From Hymenobacter aranciens (GTDB taxonomy: Bacteria; Bacteroidota; Bacteroidia; Cytophagales; Hymenobacteraceae), in contig NZ_JAUQSY010000005.1 of assembly GCF_030580865.1 (NCBI RefSeq), positions 248,001 through 312,000 on the forward strand: 64,000 bases of DNA. The letters are read 5' to 3'. A program made the translations under genes and the position numbers. This document shows, piece after piece, positions 58,527-64,000 of the stretch (positions within the stretch are counted from its first letter, which is position 1; each line of letters begins with the position of its first letter). The notes below the pieces were generated by a model. It saw only the letters and a list, made by a program, of their open reading frames with translations, was not told the origin of the DNA and did no database searches.

Positions 58527-59120
58527 TTAAAACCCTTCGGGATGAGACGATAGCCACGCCGCGTATTTTTCGCGGTAGTGGTTTCGGGTAGCGGTGTCGT
58601 GCAAGATGAAGTCAATCCCGCCGTCGTAAGGTGCTACAATACAGTTATTGACTATCGAGACGAAAAAGGCTCGCATTTCATCATTGGCAATAGCGCGCAG
58701 CATTTCATTAAACTTGCCCGATTGCCAGCGCTGTTCGCTGAAACTAACTTGGTAAAAGTCGCCAGCGTCGTAGTGCGCCGGGCTGCTCTGGTGTAAGTCG
58801 AAAACGTCAGCGACGGTCACAAAAGAGTAGTTTGCAAGCGCTGTTTCCTCAAGTGCAGACTCGAATGGTATCCCTTCGTGCCGGTATTCGCCGGTAACTA
58901 GCAGAATCGGACCTGATTCGCCCAGCAAGTCAGTGATTATTCCGTTTTGCCGGTCCAGCAAAACCTGCCATTCGGCCTGGGTTGAGGCATATTTTTTTGA
59001 TTCCGGCAGGCTATGAATCCGGAACCATCGGTCGCGATACGCCTTTTTGAGATTATGTCCCAGCGGTAGCGTAGCAGGGTAGGTAGTTGCCCAAAAGGTG
59101 GAAAATTGCTCGGCAGTCAT
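58527..59120 (-). CDS. DUF3885-like protein, possible immunity protein
   Basis: A 197-residue soluble protein. It has WFRIHSLPESKKYASTQAEW, a helix with LLDRQNGIITDLLG, GPILLVTGEYRHEG, then VSFSEQRWQSGKFNEMLRAIANDEMRAFF (cited in part) and PYDGGIDFILHDTATRNHY. The layout resembles DUF3885 proteins, a group found among contact-dependent or toxin immunity proteins, but I recognise it only by pattern. No matching toxin gene is visible nearby. Its start is 18 bases upstream of the receptor gene's stop (same strand), and it lies 64 bases above the META lipoprotein gene. Confidence 0.55.
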   Translation of the reverse strand: MTAEQFSTFWATTYPATLPLGHNLKKAYRDRWFRIHSLPESKKYASTQAEWQVLLDRQNGIITDLLGESGPILLVTGEYRHEGIPFESALEETALANYSFVTVADVFDLHQSSPAHYDAGDFYQVSFSEQRWQSGKFNEMLRAIANDEMRAFFVSIVNNCIVAPYDGGIDFILHDTATRNHYREKYAAWLSSHPEGF

Positions 59121-59137
59121 GCAGGCAAAGCTACTCG

Positions 59138-61792
59138 CTAGTTACCGGCCGAAGTATTGAAGGTCACCGCCAGATAATACAGCCCGCCCACGCTCGGGCC
59201 GCCGAGGTAGCTCACGTAGTATTTGTTCAGCACGTTGCTGGCCCCCAGCTTGAAGCGCAGGCTGGGTTTCGGCACGAGGTAGCTGATTTGCGCATCCAGC
59301 GTGTGGTAGGCGGGCACGGTGCCGGTCACGAGAAAGGTTTGGGAGTAGTAGGCGTCCTGCCAGCGGAAATTGAGGCCGAAGCCGAAGTTTTTATAAGCGT
59401 TTTCGTTGGCCAGACTCAGGTTGCAGGCCCAGCGCGGGGTGTTGAAGCCGTCTTCGAGGCCGTCGCCGTTGGTGCGGCGGTCGAGGCGGGCGTAGGTGAG
59501 GTTGGCCCCGGCGAGGTAGCCGTCGGGCAGCTCGTAGCGCAAACCCAGCGAGCCGCCGTAGTTCTGTACCTGGCTGCGCGAGTTGGTCCAGAGGCGGTAG
59601 CGGGCCTGGGTGGGGTTGGGGCTGGTGAGGGTGGTGTTGTTGAGGGCGGTAGCGACGGCGTTGAGGGGCGCATCGGCGGGCAGGGGCGGGCCGCCCGCGC
59701 CGCTGACGGGCACGTAGGCCTCGACTTGGGCGATGAAGTCGCGGTACTGATTGTAGTAGAAATCGACGTCGGCCAGCAGGCGGCCGCCGGGCAGCAGGGC
59801 CGCCTTGTAGCCCAGTTCCAGCGAGTTGATGTGCTCGGGGCGGAGGTAGGTGTAGGGGTTCTTCACCAGCTGGCTCTGGTTGTTGGCAATGGCCTGGGCG
59901 CGGCTCAGGCCGTTGGTGTTGATGTCGCGGGTCACGGCCGCGTTGAAGGCGTCGATGGAGCTGCGCAGGTAGCTGTTTTCGAACACGCCGTCGCTCATCA
60001 CCCGCAGGCCGCCGATGCGTTTCACCTGCCCGCTGTTCACGTTCGAAAACGCCTCGAACAAGCTCGGGAAGCGGTAGCCGCTCTGGTAGCTCAGCCGGAA
60101 ATTGTGCCGCGGCGTGGGCGAGTACCCGGCCGTGAAGCGCGGGTTGAATTTCAGGTCGAAGTAGTCGTTTTTATCGGCCCGCAGGGTGGCGGTGAGGCGG
60201 AGTTTTTCGTTCAGCAGCCGGGCGCCGGCCTGCACGAAGCCGCCGGTTTTGGAGTAGGTCAGGTTATCGGTCAGCCGGTCTTTGCCGGGCTCGGGGTTGA
60301 TGAAATAGTTGCCATCGGGCACGATGATGTACGTGCGGTGGTCGGCTCCGAGGGAGAAATCCACGGCGGCGGGCAAACGGCTACCGGCGCGGCGCAGGGC
60401 CTCGGCCAGGTTCACCTGGGCTTCGGCGTGCACGAGGTCGGCGCGCACGCGCAGGGCCGCGCCCTGGTCCCAGTTGTTGATGTCGGCCAGTTTGTTGAGC
60501 TGGTCGTTGAAGGCGGCGGTACCGGGCTGGTAGCGGCCGGCATCGGCGGCGAGGCGGGCGGCGGCGTGGGCCTGGGCCACGGTCTGGCCGGCCTGGGTGG
60601 CGGCGTTCCAGGCGGCGGTATAGTCGGTGCGCCAGGTGGCGTCGGTCTTGAAGCTGCGGTCGAGGTTTTCGGCGGCCGAGCGCAGGTTGTAGCTTTTGCC
60701 GGTGTTTTCCTGGGTGAAGTAAGCGCGGGCCTGCATCACCGGTCCGGTCAGCTGTAAGGCGTGCTGCTGCAGGCGGTAGTCTTCGAGCCGGAAGCGGTTC
60801 GAGCGCTGGTACACGTTGTCGAACCCGGCCACGCGGTAGGTGTAGGCCAGCTCGGTTTGGGAGTTGAAGCGGTAGTGCAAGGCGGCGTCGGTCTTCAGGG
60901 TCTGGAGGTTGTAGTCCACCACGTCCTGCTCGCGGTAGCCGGTGCGGGCCACCTGGTAGCTTTTGCCACCCAGCGTCAGGTTGCCGCGGTTCGACGACTC
61001 GTTGCCGTAGCCGCTCACCGGGTCGCGGCTGGGGTTGTCGGCCCCGAAGAGGCCGGTGGTGGCGTTGCCGTTGGGGTTGATGTCGGTCTGGTCGCTGGCA
61101 ATCCAGTCGTAGACGCGCAGGTAAGTGCCGTTTACTTTGAAAGCCAGCTTGTCGGGCACCAGCACCTTGGCGTAGCGCAAGCTGGTTTCGGAGTAGCTAT
61201 GCGCGTCGGTGTTCGGGTCGTTGACGTGGTTGACGCCCGTTTTCTGCTGCACGCTCAAACCCTCGGACCGGAACGGATTGCGCGTCGTAAAATTGGCCAG
61301 CCCATTGATGGCATTCAGCCCATAAAGCGCAGCCGCCGTGCCCGGCACAATTTCCACCGCCTGAATATCCAAATCCGACGGACCCAGCACGTTGCCAATC
61401 GGCCCGCCGATGTGCGGGGCCTGGTTGTCGATGCCGTCCACGAGCTGCACGAAGCGCACGTTGGTGGTGTTGCTGAAGCCCCGCGCATTTATCACCTTGA
61501 AGCCCAGACTGGGCGTAATCACCTGCACGCCCTTCAGGTGCTCAATGGCATCGAAAAACGAGGGTGCGGGCGTGAGGCGCAGAGCGCGCGGATTGAGCTT
61601 TTCCACCGTCACCGGCGACTGCAGGATGCTTTCCTCGACCCGCGAGGCGGAGACGACGACTTCGCTGAGGTCGATTTTGGTAGAGTCGGGGAGGGGCGGG
61701 CGGCGGGCCGGGGTGGGTTGGGCGGCAGCTAGCTGGGTTAGCAGTAAGCCCGCGCTGGCAGGCAGGATGGAACGGCGTAAAAGCTGGGTCAT
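59138..61792 (-). CDS. TonB-dependent receptor, putative molybdate/tungstate-linked
   Basis: An 884-residue outer-membrane receptor. The signal peptide spans about residues 1-25 (ends LAAAQP). A TonB-box-like SEVVVSASRVEES segment (about 43-55) precedes the plug domain (TPAPSFFDAIEHLKGV, NARGFSNTTNVRFVQLVDGI, AVEIVPGTAAALYGLNAINGL). The rest is a 22-strand-type barrel rich in aromatic/Asp-Asn strands, ending GGLYYLAVTF and a short NTSAGN tail. No SusC-type N-terminal carboxypeptidase-like domain. A ModE-like palindrome with an embedded -7 box sits two bases upstream of the start, and a ModE-type gene is directly upstream, so substrate is inferred to be molybdate, tungstate or a carrier of these. 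Confidence 0.92.
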   Translation of the reverse strand: MTQLLRRSILPASAGLLLTQLAAAQPTPARRPPLPDSTKIDLSEVVVSASRVEESILQSPVTVEKLNPRALRLTPAPSFFDAIEHLKGVQVITPSLGFKVINARGFSNTTNVRFVQLVDGIDNQAPHIGGPIGNVLGPSDLDIQAVEIVPGTAAALYGLNAINGLANFTTRNPFRSEGLSVQQKTGVNHVNDPNTDAHSYSETSLRYAKVLVPDKLAFKVNGTYLRVYDWIASDQTDINPNGNATTGLFGADNPSRDPVSGYGNESSNRGNLTLGGKSYQVARTGYREQDVVDYNLQTLKTDAALHYRFNSQTELAYTYRVAGFDNVYQRSNRFRLEDYRLQQHALQLTGPVMQARAYFTQENTGKSYNLRSAAENLDRSFKTDATWRTDYTAAWNAATQAGQTVAQAHAAARLAADAGRYQPGTAAFNDQLNKLADINNWDQGAALRVRADLVHAEAQVNLAEALRRAGSRLPAAVDFSLGADHRTYIIVPDGNYFINPEPGKDRLTDNLTYSKTGGFVQAGARLLNEKLRLTATLRADKNDYFDLKFNPRFTAGYSPTPRHNFRLSYQSGYRFPSLFEAFSNVNSGQVKRIGGLRVMSDGVFENSYLRSSIDAFNAAVTRDINTNGLSRAQAIANNQSQLVKNPYTYLRPEHINSLELGYKAALLPGGRLLADVDFYYNQYRDFIAQVEAYVPVSGAGGPPLPADAPLNAVATALNNTTLTSPNPTQARYRLWTNSRSQVQNYGGSLGLRYELPDGYLAGANLTYARLDRRTNGDGLEDGFNTPRWACNLSLANENAYKNFGFGLNFRWQDAYYSQTFLVTGTVPAYHTLDAQISYLVPKPSLRFKLGASNVLNKYYVSYLGGPSVGGLYYLAVTFNTSAGN

Positions 61793-61794
61793 GG

Positions 61795-61816
61795 GTTATG
61801 TTTGGGCAAACATAAC
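61795..61816 (-). promoter_or_regulatory. ModE-like operator overlapping the receptor -7 box
   Basis: Perfect inverted repeat GTTATGTTTG-GG-CAAACATAAC, 22 bases. The outer halves (GTTAT...ACATAAC) and the total length match the E. coli modA ModE site as I recall it. On the minus strand positions 61814-61807 read TATGTTTG, an exact Bacteroidota -7 box, so binding would block transcription of the receptor gene. Confidence 0.7.
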
Positions 61817-61883
61817 GGTGGCTCCAGCATATTGTTTGGCGCGGCCGCCGGATTTACTTTCTAAAATATACAGTAACAGCCCG

Positions 61884-62243
61884 CTACTCGCGCAAGCGCC
61901 GGGTTTCTTCGGCCAGAAATTCCTGAAACCGCGCCTGGATGCCCCGAAACTCAGCCAGGGCCTGCTCGCCCTCGGGCGTGACGACGGTGCCGCCGCCGCT
62001 TTTGCCGCCGGTTTGGGTGGCCACCAGCGGGCGGGCAGCCTGCGCGTTCAGCGACTGCACCAAATCCCAGGCCCGCTTGTACGACATGCCCATGGCCACG
62101 GCCGCCTTCGAGATGGAGCCGGTGGCCTGGATGTGCTCCAGCAGTTCCAGCCGGCCAATGCCGAGGAAGCGCTCCGTGGCGCCTTCTACCCACACGCGAC
62201 CGGTGAGGCGGAAAGCGGCGGCGTCGGGGAGGAGGTTTTTCAT
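61884..62243 (-). CDS. ModE-type winged-helix regulator, DNA-binding domain only
   Basis: A 119-residue protein equal to the N-terminal domain of ModE: RLTGRVWVEGATERFLGIGR, the winged helix ELLEHIQATGSISKAAVAMG, then MSYKRAWDLVQSLNAQAARP, and the wing VATQTGGKSGGGTVVTPEGE. The C-terminal molybdate-binding Mop/TOBE domains of E. coli ModE are absent, so it cannot sense molybdate in the usual way unless dimerised with another protein. It lies 91 bases upstream of the TonB receptor on the same strand, with a ModE-like operator between. Autoregulation or receptor control is likely. Confidence 0.9.
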   Translation of the reverse strand: MKNLLPDAAAFRLTGRVWVEGATERFLGIGRLELLEHIQATGSISKAAVAMGMSYKRAWDLVQSLNAQAARPLVATQTGGKSGGGTVVTPEGEQALAEFRGIQARFQEFLAEETRRLRE

Positions 62244-62299
62244 GGGAACAGGTGTTTTTTTACCGCAGAGGACGCAGAGTTCAGGAGTGGCAGCTTACC

Positions 62300-62461
62300 T
62301 CAATCAGCAGTCCATCCAAAGCTGTGAAGTTCGGATACGCCAGGGGTGCTGTGGGCTAGCACCAGCACGCATCCGCCGGTACCTTCCAGAATGGCCATCG
62401 CATCGGCTCCGCAGGCGAGGTGGTGCCGGAAGCCGAAATGCGTTTCCTGGAGGCCGCGAAA
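62300..62461 (-). pseudogene. Possible coding remnant after the OmdA-like gene
   Basis: Directly after the stop of 62462-62956, in the same frame, 53 codons stay open with GC-rich third positions and protein-like sequence (HFGFRHHLACGADAMAIL, then VLVLAHSTPGVSELHSFGW). The only ATG would give 32 residues. It may be a readthrough tail, a decayed gene end or chance. I do not recognise the family. Confidence 0.3.
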
Positions 62462-62956
62462 TTACGGCTGGATGGTCCGAAACGGATGCCCGCCCCGGGC
62501 CAGCTTCTCCACCATCTGCACGGCGCGCCGGGCGCGGGTGTCGGGCGTTTTGGCTTCTTCAATCTGGCGCACCATAGCCCGTTTCATCGCGCCGTTGAGG
62601 GGCTCGTAGGCGGCCTGGGCTTCGGGCCAGGCGGCGAGGGCTTCGAGCAGCTCGTCGGGCAGGTCCACGCGGTCGGGGTCCGGGTCGGGGGTAAGGGTGA
62701 TGCTCAGTTCCTGGCCGATTTCAATGCCCAGCTCCTTACACAGGCTTTTGCGCAGCATGAGGTAGCGGCCGCCGCCTTCCAGCGGCAGCAAGCCCAGCCG
62801 CTCAGTGTGCCGGCCGATGGTCATCAGCACTCTTTTTGCCTTCTTACCCAGGGTTTCACGCACGGTTTCGGGCACCACAATAATTTGAGTGGGCATAAAG
62901 CTGGGGCCGCCGTGTTCAAGCACGGCGCGGAAGGTGACGGCGGGAGAATCGGGCAT
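62462..62956 (-). CDS. DUF1905 + YdeI/OmdA-like protein
   Basis: A 164-residue cytoplasmic protein in two parts. Residues about 5-95 resemble DUF1905 (VTFRAVLEHGGPSFMPTQII, then GRYLMLRKSLCKELGIEIGQ). Residues about 105-164 resemble the YdeI/OmpD-associated (OmdA) region (LPDELLEALAAWPEAQAAYE, then RARRAVQMVEKLARG). These proteins are widespread and sometimes annotated as bacteriocin-protection proteins; mechanism unknown. It is the first gene of a minus-strand row that continues with the ModE regulator. Confidence 0.82.
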   Translation of the reverse strand: MPDSPAVTFRAVLEHGGPSFMPTQIIVVPETVRETLGKKAKRVLMTIGRHTERLGLLPLEGGGRYLMLRKSLCKELGIEIGQELSITLTPDPDPDRVDLPDELLEALAAWPEAQAAYEPLNGAMKRAMVRQIEEAKTPDTRARRAVQMVEKLARGGHPFRTIQP

Positions 62957-63058
62957 GGCGGCGGCAAAGAGAAACGCCCCGCAAGCTAGCGCCGCGCCAC
63001 CAAAACCTTTGCGCTACCTCTGCTTGTTATGGCAGCCACTCAATAATTCCCATTCGTT

Positions 63059-63754
63059 ATGAAAGTTGAAATCTGGTCCGACCTCGTGTGCCCGTTCTGC
63101 TACATCGGCAAGCGCCGCTTTGAGGCGGGCCTTCAGGCTTTTGCCCACGCCGATACCGTGGAAGTAGTGTGGCGCAGCTTTGAGCTCGACCCCAACGCCC
63201 GGCCCGAGCCCGGCCGCTCGGTGCACGAATCCTTGGCCGAGAAAAAGGGCATTTCCGTGGCCCAAGCCAAGCAAATGGGCGCCCACGTCACCCAGATGGC
63301 GGCCGAGCTGGGCCTCAGATACGACTTCGACCGCGCCATCCCTACTAACACTTTCCTGGGCCACCAACTGGTGCATTTCGCCGCCCACCACGGCCGCCAG
63401 GATGCCATGAAGGAGCGCCTGATGGCCGCCTACTACACCGAGGGCCAGAACCTCAACGACCTCGCCACCCTCACCAGCCTGGCCGCCGAAATCGGCCTCG
63501 ATGCCGAGGCCGCCCGCCAGGCCCTGGAGGCCGGCACCTACGCCAACGAGGTGCGCCTCGACGAGTACCAGGCCCAGCAAATCAACGTGCGCGGCGTGCC
63601 CTACTTCGTGTTCGAGGACAAGTACGCCGTGTCGGGCGCGCAGCCCATCGAGCTATTCACCGAAGTGTTGCAAACGGTATGGAATGAGGCCCATCCGGCG
63701 CCCACGGTACTGGCGACGGGCGAAGCGTGTGACGTGGACGGCCAGAATTGCTAG
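63059..63754 (+). CDS. FrnE-like DsbA-family oxidoreductase
   Basis: A 231-residue thioredoxin-fold protein with a DsbA-type helical insertion. The active site is CPFC at residues 12-15 (WSDLVCPFCYIGKRRF). The cis-proline loop is VRGVPYFVFEDKYAVSGAQP. There is no signal peptide, so it is cytoplasmic, as for FrnE and 2-hydroxychromene-isomerase-like proteins. It probably handles thiol-disulfide exchange under oxidative stress. It is monocistronic and ends in a hairpin. Confidence 0.93.
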   Translation: MKVEIWSDLVCPFCYIGKRRFEAGLQAFAHADTVEVVWRSFELDPNARPEPGRSVHESLAEKKGISVAQAKQMGAHVTQMAAELGLRYDFDRAIPTNTFLGHQLVHFAAHHGRQDAMKERLMAAYYTEGQNLNDLATLTSLAAEIGLDAEAARQALEAGTYANEVRLDEYQAQQINVRGVPYFVFEDKYAVSGAQPIELFTEVLQTVWNEAHPAPTVLATGEACDVDGQNC

Positions 63755-63757
63755 GCA

Positions 63758-63785
63758 GTAGCGCGGACTACAAAGTCCGCGCTAC
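63758..63785. terminator. Hairpin between the FrnE-like and GNAT genes
   Basis: A perfect 12-bp stem (63758-63769 with 63774-63785) with ACAA loop, GTAGCGCGGACT and mirror. It lies between convergent genes and lacks a T-tract, so it may be a repeat element or a factor-assisted end. Confidence 0.6.
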
Positions 63786-63788
63786 AAT

Positions 63789-64000
63789 TCACGCCCGCCG
63801 CATCGGAATGTGCGGAATTCCGTCCTCGATGTACAGTGGCCCGCACTGCTCGTAGCCGAAGTCGTTGTAAAAACGCTCCAAGTACTTCTGCGCGCCAATC
63901 TTATTGGGCTGAGGGCCAAACAGCGCCTGCGAATACGCCAGGGCTTGCCGCATCAGCTCGCGGCCGAGGCCGTAGTTGCGGTAGGGCTGCGCCACCACCA
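63789..64000 (-). CDS. GNAT acetyltransferase, ElaA-like (partial)
   Basis: The C-terminal part of a gene that begins beyond the window. The visible ~70 residues have the acetyl-CoA loop QPYRNYGLGRELMRQAL, then KIGAQKYLERFYNDFGYEQC and YIEDGIPHIPM. This end is characteristic of ElaA-type GNAT proteins. The substrate is unknown. Confidence 0.88.
   Translation of the reverse strand, partial: VVAQPYRNYGLGRELMRQALAYSQALFGPQPNKIGAQKYLERFYNDFGYEQCGPLYIEDGIPHIPMRRA

Noticed and set aside
59087..60757. 556-codon frame on the plus strand
   Set aside because: Antisense to the TonB-dependent receptor; low-complexity Gly/Val/Ala product and no start context.
61884..62243. LysR-type regulator
   Set aside because: The winged helix resembles LysR, but GSISKAAVAMGMSYKRAW, the short length and the GGKSGGG wing are ModE N-domain features.
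1..64000. tRNA or rRNA genes
   Set aside because: I found no cloverleaf with a TTC-containing T arm or rRNA-like conserved stretch. This was by eye; a tRNAscan-type search would settle it.

Overview
The window reads as chromosomal DNA of a high-GC Bacteroidota bacterium of the Cytophagales, most likely Hymenobacter or a close relative. The reasons are: many secreted proteins with type IX secretion (T9SS) C-terminal sorting domains; the gliding/T9SS lipoprotein gldD beside ssb and mutY; Bacteroidota -7 promoter boxes (TAnnTTTG); frequent TTG/GTG starts without Shine-Dalgarno sequences; and GC-rich codons that open long antisense ORFs. Taxonomy is inferred from gene content only. I see no rRNA, tRNA, transposase, CRISPR array or prophage gene.

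Layout. 1-4.6 kb: the 3' end of asnS, a Rieske-FAD oxidoreductase, and a convergent MBOAT + AlgX-like pair for polysaccharide O-acylation. 4.6-5.9 kb: two tandem small secreted paralogues. 6.1-9.2 kb: uvrA. 9.7-16.9 kb: a secreted M43 metalloprotease, then a two-gene cassette of large T9SS cargo. 17-19.7 kb: sixA and ppk1. 19.8-22.8 kb: an outer-membrane barrel protein, hflX and a small cytochrome c. 23-24.7 kb: a glycosyltransferase and rfbC. 24.8-29.9 kb: a secreted esterase, murF and an FG-GAP repeat T9SS protein. 30-35.2 kb: recG, gldD, ssb, mutY and HU. 35.3-38.4 kb: a TPR protein, a 29-residue COX24-like peptide and rng. 38.4-41.4 kb: a nitrilase-family amidase, an aminotransferase and msrA. 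41.6-43.1 kb: a small STAS-like protein and a sphingolipid delta-4 desaturase homologue. 43.1-45.7 kb: a repeat array and a second copy of the 11.8-16.9 kb cassette whose first gene is internally deleted. 45.8-50.7 kb: a lipoprotein, a seven-PAS histidine kinase and its single-domain response regulator. 50.7-55.8 kb: a type II NADH dehydrogenase-like protein, a peptidase-like/beta-barrel surface protein and a second STAS-like protein. 55.8-59.1 kb: palindromes, an SMC-like ATPase overlapping a DUF4276 (Toprim-like) gene, and two small proteins. 59.1-64 kb: a TonB-dependent receptor behind a ModE-like operator and a single-domain ModE regulator, a YdeI/OmdA-like protein, a FrnE-like DsbA-fold protein and a partial GNAT acetyltransferase.

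Most notable. (1) A 22-bp palindrome resembling the ModE operator contains the -7 box of a TonB-dependent receptor gene and lies just downstream of a ModE-type regulator gene, suggesting molybdate- or tungstate-linked outer-membrane uptake. (2) The desaturase carries both the Lipid_DES N-terminus and the histidine boxes of eukaryotic dihydroceramide delta-4 desaturases. (3) The ATPase + DUF4276 pair is a candidate OLD/PARIS-like defence module. (4) The T9SS cargo cassette is duplicated 32 kb away, with one gene collapsed to its two ends and another with a swapped C-terminus. (5) Intergenic DNA is full of structured repeats: five ~85-105 bp palindromes of one family, six inverted pairs of heptamer/octamer repeats, a 21-nt tandem array, and a perfect 37-bp hairpin followed by two related elements.
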